From assembly GCA_020058405.1 (NCBI GenBank), contig JAGVEE010000058.1, forward strand, positions 1 to 16,910: a stretch of DNA of 16,910 bases, written 5' to 3'. The position numbers and the translations under genes are program-made. The first letter of the stretch is position 1. The number at the start of each line of letters is the position of its first letter. The notes under the pieces were generated by a model. The model saw nothing but the letters and a program-made list of their open reading frames with translations. It was not told the DNA's origin and made no database searches. The DNA comes from Sphingobacteriales bacterium (GTDB taxonomy: Bacteria > Bacteroidota > Bacteroidia > Sphingobacteriales > Sphingobacteriaceae). Shown here piece after piece: positions 1-8,875 of the stretch.

Positions 1-2
1 AA

Positions 3-65
3 TCGTATGAAAAGATTTCGGAGGTCTTAGTCCAAAAATTGCTTTTAGGCACATTAAACGCATAA
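3..65 (+). CDS. possible C-terminal tail of an upstream gene (partial)
   Basis: An open frame enters the window at base 3 and ends at TAA 63-65. It reads as about 20 residues, SYEKISEVLVQKLLLGTLNA, an amphipathic helix-like and protein-like string. I do not recognise the family. In AT-rich DNA a 20-codon open frame can easily arise by chance, so this is only a candidate for the end of a gene whose body lies outside the window. No convincing terminator follows it; the only nearby structure is a five-base inverted repeat (GAAAT at 90-94, ATTTC at 98-102) without a T-tract. Confidence 0.3.
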   Translation, partial: SYEKISEVLVQKLLLGTLNA

Positions 66-141
66 GTTGCTGAAAACGAAAATTATATAGAAATCGTATT
101 TCGAATATTTAATGAAAGTGTAACATTAATCTTACTTTTAT

Positions 142-173
142 TTGGAAATAACGTTTTTTAACAATTATCTTTA
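142..173 (+). promoter_or_regulatory. candidate Bacteroidota-type promoter of the receptor operon
   Basis: TTG at 142-144 (part of TTTG 141-144) is followed 21 bases later by TATCTTTA at 166-173. The second element matches the Bacteroidota -7 consensus TAnnTTTG at all but its last fixed position, and the spacing falls within the range I recall for this lineage (about 17-23). Transcription would begin near base 180, giving a leader of about 30 bases before ATG 210. The remaining bases between 66 and 209 are AT-rich, with no other feature I can support. Confidence 0.45.
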
Positions 174-209
174 TGATTAATAAAATTTAAAAACCCTTAG
201 ATCAATATT

Positions 210-3200
210 ATGATGAGAAAGTTCTACGCATTCTTACTCTTGTTATCTATTGCCTACAGCGGTTCTTTGTTTGCACAGAGTGGTGCAGGAGAATTGCGAG
301 GTAAAGTACAAGACGCAAAGACAAAGGAAGGGATCCCGTTCGCAGCAGTTATTGTTGAACAATCAGGTTCACAAGTAGCCGCACAGCAAACGGATTTTGA
401 TGGTAATTTTGTCATCAAGCCTATTCCCCCAGGCAAGTACGATGTACGTGTAAAAATTATTGGTTACAACGATCGTTTAATCAATGGTTTAATTATTACA
501 TCAAACAAGCAAACCTATCAAAACTTTGATATGTCAGCTAGTGTAAAAAACATTGCAGAGGTTACCGTTTCCGATTATGCTAAACCATTAATCGAAATTG
601 ATAATACTGTTGCAGGAGGAAGTTTAAACGCTGCTGAAATTGTGAAGTTACCTACACGTAACATCAACTCATTAGTATCTACCACTGCGGGTGTATACCA
701 AGCAGATGAAGGTGCAGCATTGAGTGTGAAAGGTTCTCGTACAGATGCCAACGATTATTACATTGATGGTGTTAAAGTAAGAGGAGTAACCAACTTACCT
801 CAAGGTGCTATTGAACAAATTACAGTTATTACAGGTGGTGTGCCAGCTCAATACGGTGATGCTACAGGTGGTATCGTAACGATTACTACAAAAGGTCCTT
901 CGAAAAAATTTAACGGTGGATTTGAAGCTGTAACCTCTGAGTTTTTAGATGGATATGGTTATAACTTAGTGAGTGGTAATATAAGTGGTCCTTTGTTGAT
1001 GAAAGATAAAGGCACAGATAATCCTACTCCACTAATTGGATATTTTGCCTCAGTCGAGTTAGAATCTCGTAGAGATCAAGATCCATCATACGTTGGAGCA
1101 TACAAAGGAAAAGATAGTTATGTAGATGCCATACGCGCAAACCCTACTCAATTATCTACCATTGCTGGACAAACTCAAAACAGAAGTGGAATTGTAAGAA
1201 TTCCAACTGCGTTTTATGCACGTGCTTCTGATTTAGAAAAACAAACAGCACAAGACGATAACGAGAACAGAAATTTAAACTTCAGTACTCGATTCGATTT
1301 TCAACCTAGTTTAAATAACACTTTTGCATTAGGTTTGAGTGGAACTTCACAACGCCAACGAGTATATAGCAGAAACAACATGTTATTCAACTCAGATAAC
1401 AATGCATTATTTACTCGTAATAACTTCAGAGTTTTTGGTCGTTATACCCAGAAATTTAATCAATCAGGTGATGATTCTAAATCATTGTTAAAAAATGCTT
1501 ACTATACTATACAAGCAGACTTTTCACGCGATAATAGTGTTCAGCAAGATATCAATCATAGAGATAGATTTTTTGAATATGGTCACTTAGGTAATTTTAC
1601 AACCGACAGAAGATTCTTCCGAGGACTTTCTGATGCGAATGGAGACAATAAGTTAGATACCTTAATGGGATCAGATGGTAAAACCTATACAGTTTCTAAC
1701 TTAGCATTTTCAAGTACTGGTGGTAAGGTAGACTCTGGAATGACATTTACGGCAGGTTCGTTAAATCCATTTATTTCTCAGTACAACACAAATCTTATTA
1801 ACTATATTAACGAACAAGAAGCCTTAGCTGCTACAGATTTGTTCACATATACAAACGTTTCTAGCTTTACTGAATTAACTGGTATTGCTAACGGTCGTGG
1901 TCCACAACAAATTTATGGAGGTTTATTCAACGTACCGGGTACAATTGCAAACACATACGATGTAAATAATAGAGATCAGTACAGAATTACAGCAATGGCT
2001 TCAGCCGATTTAAAAGGTCATGCTATTCAAATTGGTATTGAGTATGAGCAAAGAATTGAAAGTAGATTTAGAATGAACCCAGCTGGTTTGTGGACGATTA
2101 TGCGTCAACAACAAAATTCTTACTTGAGAGTCGATCAATCTGCTATTGATTTTAATAACATGACATTAGATGTAACAAATCCAAATGTTACCTTAATTAA
2201 TGATAATACTTTTGCATTAGGAACTCAAAATAGTTACAACGCTTCAACAACATTATTTGCCCAAAACATTCGTACTAAATTAGGATTAAACCCTGGTGAC
2301 TTTATTGACATTGATGCATATGATCCTAGCACATTTAGTTTAGACATGTTCAGTGCAACTAACTTAGTAGACTTATTAAATCCTTCTGGTTTACCGTATA
2401 CTTACCATGGTTACACTTTTGATGGTAAGAAATCAAATGATAACGTAACTATGGAGGATTTCTTAAATCCAGCAAATGTTAATACAAGACCAATTGGTGC
2501 ATTCCGTCCAATTTACACAGCTGGTTATATACAAGATAAATTTACTTTTAAAGATATCGTGTTTAACTTAGGTGTACGTGTGGATCGTTTTGATGCCAAC
2601 CAACAAGTACTAAAAGATAAATACTCGTTATACGAAACTCGTACAGCTGGAGAATTAGCTACACGTCCGTCAAACATTCCATCAGATGCAACGGTATATG
2701 TTGATGATCCAAGTTCGGCAAGTAACATTAGAGGTTACCGTTCTGGTGATGTGTTTTACGATGCAGATGGTAACATTGTTCAAGATTTCAATGAAATCAG
2801 AAGTTTGTCAACTGGTCGTCCAACACCTTGGTTAGCTAGCTCTGCATTAGACTCTTTAAACAATCCAGTATTAACTACAGGTGCATTTAAGGATTACGAG
2901 CCACAAACTCAAATTATGCCTCGTATTGCGTTTTCGTTCCCGATATCGGATGTTGCAAGTTTCTTTGCAAACTATGACGTATTAACTCAACGTCCACGTG
3001 CAGCTGTATTTTCAAATCCTCTTACTTATTACTTGCAATCATTAGGTCGTCAAGGACAAATAATCGTTAGTCCAGATTTGAAACCTGAGAAAACAATTAA
3101 CTATCAGTTTGGATTTAAGCAAAAATTAGGAAATTCATCTGCAATTACCTTAACTGCATTTTACAAAGAATTAAAAGATAACTTCCAACAAGTTCAAATT

Positions 3201-3992
3201 CAAACAGCGTATCCAACTTCATACTTAACTTATGAAAACAGAGACTTTGGAACAATCAAAGGATTTACGTTGCAGTATGATTTAAGAAGAACTAACAATA
3301 TACAAGTAAACGCAGCCTATACTTTGCAGTTTGCAAATGGTACAGGTTCTGATATTAACTCTGCTCAAAACTTAATTTCTAGTGGAGAGTCTGAGCCGAT
3401 TCGTATTGCATTGCCTTTGGATTATGACCAAAGACATACCATCGTAACTACAATCGATTACCGTTATGGTTCAGGAACATCTTATACTGGTCCGGCGAAC
3501 TTGCAAAAAGTACTGGAGAACGTTGGTGTAAACTTAATTTTCAGAGCTGGTTCTGGTACACCGTACTCAAGAATTTCACAAAATATTGTTCAAAATATTT
3601 TAGCAGCTGATGATGCTCGTTTCAGAAGATTAATCGGAGAGATTAACGGATCTCGTTTGCCTTGGCAATATAACATTGATCTACGTTTAGATAAAGACAT
3701 TACGTTAACATCTAAAAATGCTGAAGGTAAGGGTAGAAATACCACCTTAAACGTTTATTTGTTAGTACAAAATGTTTTCAATACTGAGCGTATCGCAAGT
3801 GTTTACCCTGCTACAGGCTTGCCAGATGATGACGGTTTCCTATCTTCTACACAATCTATAGATTTCTTAAACGGAATTGGAACAGCTGGGGATATTGATT
3901 CATACATCGACTTATACAAAATTAGAGTAAATGATCCTAACAACTTCCGTTTACCAAGAGTAATAAGATTAGGTGCTATTTATAACTTCTAA
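210..3992 (+). CDS. TonB-dependent outer-membrane receptor with carboxypeptidase-regulatory-like domain
   Basis: This 1260-residue protein is predicted to form a gated outer-membrane barrel that imports a ligand using TonB-ExbBD energy. A signal peptide spans residues 1-22 (cleavage after SLFA, before Q23). A CarboxypepD_reg-like beta-sandwich spans about 28-112, a TonB-box-like AEVTVSD lies near 116-122, and the plug spans about 140-230 (DYYIDGVKV, GGVPAQYGDATGGIVTITTK). The rest is beta-barrel, ending in an aromatic terminal residue (GAIYNF). The order SP-CarboxypepD_reg-plug-barrel is typical of Bacteroidota receptors. Two putative extracellular loops carry acidic metal-binding-like motifs: D475-A-N-G-D-N-K-L-D483 and D851-A-D-G-N-I-V-Q-D859 with E862. 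No SusD-type lipoprotein follows, so a classical glycan SusCD pair is unlikely. Instead its stop overlaps the next start (TAATG), linking it to a giant secreted protein and a PorV-like barrel. The substrate cannot be told from the sequence. A second in-frame ATG at 213 is an equally possible start. Confidence 0.93.
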   Translation: MMRKFYAFLLLLSIAYSGSLFAQSGAGELRGKVQDAKTKEGIPFAAVIVEQSGSQVAAQQTDFDGNFVIKPIPPGKYDVRVKIIGYNDRLINGLIITSNKQTYQNFDMSASVKNIAEVTVSDYAKPLIEIDNTVAGGSLNAAEIVKLPTRNINSLVSTTAGVYQADEGAALSVKGSRTDANDYYIDGVKVRGVTNLPQGAIEQITVITGGVPAQYGDATGGIVTITTKGPSKKFNGGFEAVTSEFLDGYGYNLVSGNISGPLLMKDKGTDNPTPLIGYFASVELESRRDQDPSYVGAYKGKDSYVDAIRANPTQLSTIAGQTQNRSGIVRIPTAFYARASDLEKQTAQDDNENRNLNFSTRFDFQPSLNNTFALGLSGTSQRQRVYSRNNMLFNSDNNALFTRNNFRVFGRYTQKFNQSGDDSKSLLKNAYYTIQADFSRDNSVQQDINHRDRFFEYGHLGNFTTDRRFFRGLSDANGDNKLDTLMGSDGKTYTVSNLAFSSTGGKVDSGMTFTAGSLNPFISQYNTNLINYINEQEALAATDLFTYTNVSSFTELTGIANGRGPQQIYGGLFNVPGTIANTYDVNNRDQYRITAMASADLKGHAIQIGIEYEQRIESRFRMNPAGLWTIMRQQQNSYLRVDQSAIDFNNMTLDVTNPNVTLINDNTFALGTQNSYNASTTLFAQNIRTKLGLNPGDFIDIDAYDPSTFSLDMFSATNLVDLLNPSGLPYTYHGYTFDGKKSNDNVTMEDFLNPANVNTRPIGAFRPIYTAGYIQDKFTFKDIVFNLGVRVDRFDANQQVLKDKYSLYETRTAGELATRPSNIPSDATVYVDDPSSASNIRGYRSGDVFYDADGNIVQDFNEIRSLSTGRPTPWLASSALDSLNNPVLTTGAFKDYEPQTQIMPRIAFSFPISDVASFFANYDVLTQRPRAAVFSNPLTYYLQSLGRQGQIIVSPDLKPEKTINYQFGFKQKLGNSSAITLTAFYKELKDNFQQVQIQTAYPTSYLTYENRDFGTIKGFTLQYDLRRTNNIQVNAAYTLQFANGTGSDINSAQNLISSGESEPIRIALPLDYDQRHTIVTTIDYRYGSGTSYTGPANLQKVLENVGVNLIFRAGSGTPYSRISQNIVQNILAADDARFRRLIGEINGSRLPWQYNIDLRLDKDITLTSKNAEGKGRNTTLNVYLLVQNVFNTERIASVYPATGLPDDDGFLSSTQSIDFLNGIGTAGDIDSYIDLYKIRVNDPNNFRLPRVIRLGAIYNF

Positions 3993-6900
3993 TGGAAAGG
4001 AAAAAGAAAATGAGAAAATATATAAATAAAGGTTTATTAGTAGCAACAATCGGTACGATTGTTATGCTACTTAGCTCAGGATCTTCGTTTGCTAGGTATT
4101 ATACTGGCAAATTAGGGCCAAAGCCAAATTCTACTGTTATGAAAGTAGCAGCAGGTTGCGATCCGCCGAGCTCACAAATAGATTTAGCGATAAACAACGT
4201 TAGAACAAAATTATTCAACGGTGGCGATATGTGGTGGGATTTATTTGGAACAAGAAATGCTGCTTATGAAATACCAAAAGTAGATCCAGGTCAGAGAAGT
4301 GTACATGCATCTTTTGCATCGGCTTTATGGTTTGGTGGTACGGATGACGGTGGTCAGTTAAAAACTGCTGGACAAACATACCGTCAAAGAGGTTTAGATT
4401 TTTGGCCAGGTCCATTGGATACATCTACTTCAGAGATAGACAAAGATGATTGTACTTTTTGGGATCAACAATACAGCGTATTACAAAAAGATATCATTCA
4501 TTTTAAAGGAGGAGCAGAAGCAACGCCATCAATTTTAGATTGGCCAGGAAACGGTGATGCAAGTAGAGGGGAAACTCAATACTTAGCTCCTTTCAGTGAC
4601 GTAGATGGTGATGGTTTTTACTCACCGGCAAATGGTGATTACCCAACTTTAGATCCAGCAGTACCTGGAGCGCGCCCAGATCAAATGATTTGGTGGGTGT
4701 ATAATGATAAAGGAAATACGCACACTGCATATCCGGGTGGAGAGCCAATTGGACTTGAGATTCAGTGTACAGCTTTTGCTTTTTCAACTTCAAACGAGAT
4801 TAACAACATGACTTTTTACAAGTATCGTGTTGCAAATAGAGCAACTTCTCCATTGTACGATACCTACTTCGGAGTATTTACCGACTCAGATTTAGGTGGT
4901 GCAGACGATGATTATGTTGGATGTAATATGGCAGAGGTAGATCCTGACGGAGCTGGTCCATTAGCACCAAAAAGAAGAAGCTTTGCATATACTTACAATG
5001 CAGATGCTGTTGACGAAGACGGTACATCACCAGGTTATGGAACTACGCCTCCAATTTTTGGGATTGACTATTTTAGAGGTCCTAAAAATGAGAATGGCGT
5101 TGAGTTACCAATGTCAACATTTATATTATTTACAAACCAAGGCCAAGCGGGTATCGATGCTGACCCTGCAGATGCAATTCAGTTATATAGATACTTAAGA
5201 GGATTCTGGGCAGATGGGCAACCATTAACCTATGGAACTCCATCAGGTAGAGGTGGTTCAGATGTGTGTAATTATGCATTCCCTGGACTTACAGATCCAG
5301 ACGGTCGTCCAAATTGGGTTGAAACTCAATCACCTGGTGATAGAAGAATGGTTCAATCATCTGGTCCGTTTATTTTACAACCAGGAGCGGTAAATGAGGT
5401 AATTCTTGGAGCAGTATGGGCTAAAGCAAGTTCTGGAGATCAGTTTGCATCTGTAGCTGCGGGTATTGTTGCAGATGATAAAGCACAAATTTTATTTGAC
5501 AACGACTTCAAACTAGCAAACGGTCCTGATCCAGTTACTACTACCTTGGTTCCAGGTGACAAGACAATTACTATCACATTAGAGAACACTGATAAGACTG
5601 AGAAATACAACCAGAATGAATTAGATAACGAAGACCTTAGTATCTACAATTATAAATTCCAAGGATATAGAATTTATCAATTAAAGAATGGAACGGTATC
5701 TGCATCTCAATTAGGTGATATTAACAATGCAATTGAAATTGCTCAAGTTGACATTCAAGATGATATAGCAACCATTATTAATAAATCTTTCAATCCATTA
5801 GTTCAAAATACACAAGCTGAAATAATGGTTGAAGGGGAGAATAAAGGTGTTAGACACATATTTGAAGTTACAAATGATGCGTTTTCAACCTCTTTTGATT
5901 CAAGATTAGTAAACGGAAAGGCATATTACTTTTTAGTGATTCCATATTCACATTCAGCTACTGCTACATCTACTAAATATTTACCAAGTAGAACCTCTAC
6001 AACTGTTGTAAGTGTAATAGTTGGAAAGCAAGTGATCAATGGTTTAATTAACGGTGATTACGAGAGAACAATTGCATTAACTAAAAATGATGGAGCTGGA
6101 AACGGAGGTCAAAACTTAGAGTTAACTCCAGAATCTGAAGCAGCAATTGTTGCAAACACCTCAGGTGTGCCTGTTAGCTACACTTCAGGAAATGGACCAG
6201 TTTATTTAAAAGTATTTGATCCATTGAAAATTCAGAAACGTAATTATGCGATTAAGTTCACACCAGATATGAAATCTTATCAATTGAGAGACGCTGATAC
6301 AGACTCTTTATTAATGATTTCTGATACTACGTATGATGCAACAAATACCTTAACTCCAAACGAGCAAATTGCTGAGGAGAGAATTTTTAGAACCTTGCCA
6401 AATGGTTCAAGGGTATTACAGTCTAGAACTTCTTTAGGATTTTACATTGTAGTTGATAATACTAAAGGTAAGCCAGGGCAGCCAAGTGCAATTGAATTAG
6501 AAAACAATTGTTTCTTAGGCGCTTCATTAGAATTTAAAGATCCAACAAAACCTTGGTATAGTGGATTTAGTGGAAGAACTCCATTATCTGGTACTGTATT
6601 AGGTTGGTTAAATAGTGCTGATCCATCTAACGACCCTAACGATGCTTATGGCGATGTGTTGGGCTCAACTTGGGCTCCATACAAACTGACTAGATCGTTA
6701 AGTAGTGAAAATGCTAGAGCTACACCATTATTAGATCCTGCATCTAAAAATGCTTCTAATTCTAAATTTGACTCAGTAGGTAGTTATGACATCGTATTTA
6801 CAAGTGATCAAACTAAATGGTCTGATTGTGTAGTTTTAGAAGCTGGTTTAGGTACCGGAACTGAAGCAACTACAGAAGGCGCTCAAAAACGATTGAATTT

Positions 6901-7717
6901 ACGTAAAGCGGATATTGGTTTTGGTGTAGGTAGAGCTAAATTCCCAGGTTATGCAATTAACTTGGAAACTGGTGAAAGAGTGAATATCTTCTTCACTGAG
7001 GCTTCAAACCTAACAGCTGAAAATGGAAACGATATGATTTGGAATCCAACAGCTAACCAAGATTTCTATAATAAAGGTGGTCGCCATTTTATATATGTAA
7101 CACGTAGAAAGTATGATAAGTGTGATGAAATACATAGCATCTTATCTGCAAACATAGATAACCCTGGAAATGCTGCTAAGTATAAAGTATTTAGCATGGT
7201 TGACTGGGTGAATGTTCCGGTGTTAAAAGCAGGGCAGACATTACTATCTACAGATGTTAAGGTTAAATTAAGAGTTTCTAAGCCTTATTACACGAATGTA
7301 TCAACTGGATCAAATGGTGGTTTCCCATCGTTTAGTTTCAATGATAAAAATGTAATTAAAGGTGCAACAAATGACGAGGAATTGAATAAGAAATTGGCAT
7401 TGGAACTAATAAATATTGTTCCTAATCCATATTATGCTTACTCTAGTTACGAGCCAGACAGAAACGATTATCGTGTAAGAATTACAAATTTACCTGCACA
7501 ATCTACAGTTACTGTTTATACCACCAATGGAATTTTAGTAAGACGTTTCACAAAATCAGATCCTCTACAAACATTTGTTGAGTGGGATTTAAGAAATACT
7601 AACAGAATTCCAATTGCTACGGGAGTATATATTATACATATAAATTGCCCTGGGGTAGGTGAAAAAACACTTAAATGGATGGGAGTAATGAGACCAGTAG
7701 ATTTCACAAACTTCTAA
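3992..7717 (+). CDS. giant secreted protein with T9SS-like C-terminal sorting domain
   Basis: This 1241-residue exported protein resembles a large, functionally uncharacterised Bacteroidota family. Residues 7-34 look like a signal peptide (cleavage near SSFA34). The N-terminal half has the family-like run DVDGDGFYSPANGDYP (from D203), a calcium-loop-like element, followed by PDQMIWWVYND, NNMTFYKYRVANR and SDLGGADDDYVGCN. The last ~104 residues (1138-1241) start LINIVPNPYYA and run through ITNLPAQSTVTVYTTNG, EWDLRNTN and ATGVYIIHI. This layout resembles a type A T9SS sorting domain, but the protein continues past the usual end with KWMGVMRPVDFTNF. About nine cysteines are scattered through it. 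It likely crosses the outer membrane and is attached to or released from the surface; its activity is unknown, and no catalytic motif was recognised. The first ATG (3992) overlaps the receptor stop by one base. ATG 4010 (residue 7) is a strong alternative start, because a purine-rich AGGAAAAAGAAA precedes it and the signal peptide then begins MRKYINKG. Confidence 0.85.
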   Translation: MERKKKMRKYINKGLLVATIGTIVMLLSSGSSFARYYTGKLGPKPNSTVMKVAAGCDPPSSQIDLAINNVRTKLFNGGDMWWDLFGTRNAAYEIPKVDPGQRSVHASFASALWFGGTDDGGQLKTAGQTYRQRGLDFWPGPLDTSTSEIDKDDCTFWDQQYSVLQKDIIHFKGGAEATPSILDWPGNGDASRGETQYLAPFSDVDGDGFYSPANGDYPTLDPAVPGARPDQMIWWVYNDKGNTHTAYPGGEPIGLEIQCTAFAFSTSNEINNMTFYKYRVANRATSPLYDTYFGVFTDSDLGGADDDYVGCNMAEVDPDGAGPLAPKRRSFAYTYNADAVDEDGTSPGYGTTPPIFGIDYFRGPKNENGVELPMSTFILFTNQGQAGIDADPADAIQLYRYLRGFWADGQPLTYGTPSGRGGSDVCNYAFPGLTDPDGRPNWVETQSPGDRRMVQSSGPFILQPGAVNEVILGAVWAKASSGDQFASVAAGIVADDKAQILFDNDFKLANGPDPVTTTLVPGDKTITITLENTDKTEKYNQNELDNEDLSIYNYKFQGYRIYQLKNGTVSASQLGDINNAIEIAQVDIQDDIATIINKSFNPLVQNTQAEIMVEGENKGVRHIFEVTNDAFSTSFDSRLVNGKAYYFLVIPYSHSATATSTKYLPSRTSTTVVSVIVGKQVINGLINGDYERTIALTKNDGAGNGGQNLELTPESEAAIVANTSGVPVSYTSGNGPVYLKVFDPLKIQKRNYAIKFTPDMKSYQLRDADTDSLLMISDTTYDATNTLTPNEQIAEERIFRTLPNGSRVLQSRTSLGFYIVVDNTKGKPGQPSAIELENNCFLGASLEFKDPTKPWYSGFSGRTPLSGTVLGWLNSADPSNDPNDAYGDVLGSTWAPYKLTRSLSSENARATPLLDPASKNASNSKFDSVGSYDIVFTSDQTKWSDCVVLEAGLGTGTEATTEGAQKRLNLRKADIGFGVGRAKFPGYAINLETGERVNIFFTEASNLTAENGNDMIWNPTANQDFYNKGGRHFIYVTRRKYDKCDEIHSILSANIDNPGNAAKYKVFSMVDWVNVPVLKAGQTLLSTDVKVKLRVSKPYYTNVSTGSNGGFPSFSFNDKNVIKGATNDEELNKKLALELINIVPNPYYAYSSYEPDRNDYRVRITNLPAQSTVTVYTTNGILVRRFTKSDPLQTFVEWDLRNTNRIPIATGVYIIHINCPGVGEKTLKWMGVMRPVDFTNF

Positions 7718-7735
7718 GCTTAAACATAAATAATT

Positions 7736-8788
7736 ATGGATATGAAAAAACTTTATAGAATTACATATATATCTGTTCTTACAGCACTTTTACCAGCAAC
7801 TTTGATTGCTGGTAACGGTGAAAGAGCTGGAACGGGTGGCGCGAATGAGTTACTAATAAATCCTTGGGCTAGAAGTGCTGGTTTTGGAGGATTTAACAGT
7901 TCAAACGCGAGAGGTGTAGAAGCCTTAAACTTAAATATTGGCGGTCTTGCTTATACTAAAAAAACAGAAGTTGTTTTTTCTCGTAGCCAATGGCTTAAAG
8001 GATCGGATGTTAATATTAACGCATTCGGTATGAGTCAAAGAATTTCTGAGAGTGGAGTATTAGGAGTATCAATTTTCTCTATGAACTTTGGAGATATTGA
8101 TGTAACTACAAACGATAGACCTGAAGGAGGTATAGGTAAATTCTCCCCTCAGTTAATAAATTTCGCTGTAGCTTATTCTAAAGAATTCTCGAATAGTATT
8201 CGAGGAGGAGTAGCAATAAGAGGTGTTCAACAATCAATTGCAGATTTACGTGCAAACGGATTTGCTTTAGATGCGGGTATTCAATACTCAACAGGAAGCT
8301 TAGAGCAATTTAAACTAGGTATTTCGTTAAGAAATATTGGTCCAGATTTAGTAATGCAAGGCGATGGTTTGATGGCAAACTTTACTGACCCAACACTTCC
8401 TTTCGCAGTTGAGGGTTATAGAAAGTCACAAGCTTACCAACTACCTTCATTATTAAACATTGGTTTATCTTATGATTTTTACTTAGCTGAATCGCATAGA
8501 ATTACAGCATTGGGTAATTTTACTTCTAATGCTTTCTCTAACGACCAAATAGGCGTAGGTGCAGAATACGGTTATAAGAAATATTTAATGTTAAGAGCTG
8601 GTTATAATGCTCAATCAGACATTACTAACAAAGACTTATCACCTACAGTTTATACTGGTTTATCAATGGGTGCAACATTCGAGTTGCCAATAAATGATAA
8701 AGGTGCAACGTTTGCAATTGATTATGCGTACTCTCCAACTTATGTTTTTGATGGAACGCACGTTATTGGTGCACGTATAAATCTATAA
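7736..8788 (+). CDS. PorV/PorQ-family outer-membrane beta-barrel protein
   Basis: This 350-residue protein resembles the PorV/PorQ (FadL-like) group. It has a signal peptide (about residues 3-25, cleavage after LIA), then the mature-end motif GTGGANELLINPWARSAGFG. Next come ALNLNIGGLAYTKKTEVVFSRSQWL, where the usual family signature is close to NPAGLA, and alternating beta-strand segments to the final GTHVIGARINL. PorV of the type IX secretion system binds cargo C-terminal domains after translocation and delivers them to the attachment complex. PorQ belongs to the same pathway. Lying 18 bases after a protein with a T9SS-like C-terminal domain, this paralogue could be a dedicated shuttle or surface anchor for that protein; that role is inference. 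It is unlikely to be the general PorV, since no other T9SS component is nearby. The start at 7736 (MDMKK) could instead be ATG 7742. A stem-loop terminator follows 22 bases after the stop. Confidence 0.82.
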   Translation: MDMKKLYRITYISVLTALLPATLIAGNGERAGTGGANELLINPWARSAGFGGFNSSNARGVEALNLNIGGLAYTKKTEVVFSRSQWLKGSDVNINAFGMSQRISESGVLGVSIFSMNFGDIDVTTNDRPEGGIGKFSPQLINFAVAYSKEFSNSIRGGVAIRGVQQSIADLRANGFALDAGIQYSTGSLEQFKLGISLRNIGPDLVMQGDGLMANFTDPTLPFAVEGYRKSQAYQLPSLLNIGLSYDFYLAESHRITALGNFTSNAFSNDQIGVGAEYGYKKYLMLRAGYNAQSDITNKDLSPTVYTGLSMGATFELPINDKGATFAIDYAYSPTYVFDGTHVIGARINL

Positions 8789-8796
8789 TATTTTAT

Positions 8797-8804
8797 TAAT
8801 TTTG
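8797..8804 (+). promoter_or_regulatory. TAATTTTG, -7-like element upstream of greA
   Basis: This is a perfect match to the Bacteroidota -7 consensus TAnnTTTG. The nearest upstream TTG (8766-8768) is 28 bases away, too far for the usual spacing, so the match is incomplete. If it is active, transcription would start at about 8811, which places the 8810-8841 stem-loop at the very 5' end of the greA-HIT mRNA. Confidence 0.3.
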
Positions 8805-8809
8805 CTTTG

Positions 8810-8848
8810 AAAGAAGGCTGTATGAAAATACAGTCTTCTTTTATTTTA
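8810..8848 (+). terminator. strong Rho-independent terminator after the PorV-like gene
   Basis: The arm AAAGAAGGCTGTAT (8810-8823) pairs with ATACAGTCTTCTTT (8828-8841) over 14 pairs, one of them a G-U wobble, around a GAAA tetraloop (8824-8827). A T-rich run (TTATTTTA) follows. It lies 22 bases after the stop of the PorV-like gene and 35 bases before greA, so it would end the three-gene surface operon. Because a -7-like element sits just upstream, it could also act as a leader structure of greA. Confidence 0.85.
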
Positions 8849-8875
8849 TATTTAATTGAAACAAATACGAAGGAT

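Noticed and set aside
90..102. GAAAT-CGT-ATTTC inverted repeat as a terminator of an upstream gene
   Set aside because: Only five A/T-rich pairs and no following T-tract.
210..3992. SusC-type glycan importer assignment for the receptor
   Set aside because: The architecture is compatible, but no SusD gene or glycoside hydrolase is adjacent, so a glycan substrate cannot be supported.
4983..5198. 71-codon plus-strand open frame inside the giant secreted protein gene
   Set aside because: It is an alternative frame of a supported gene, with no signal peptide or recognisable motif.
8807..8875. 23-codon in-frame extension of greA to an upstream ATG
   Set aside because: It reads through the terminator stem, has no resemblance to GreA, and MAEVTYFT at 8876 fits the family start.
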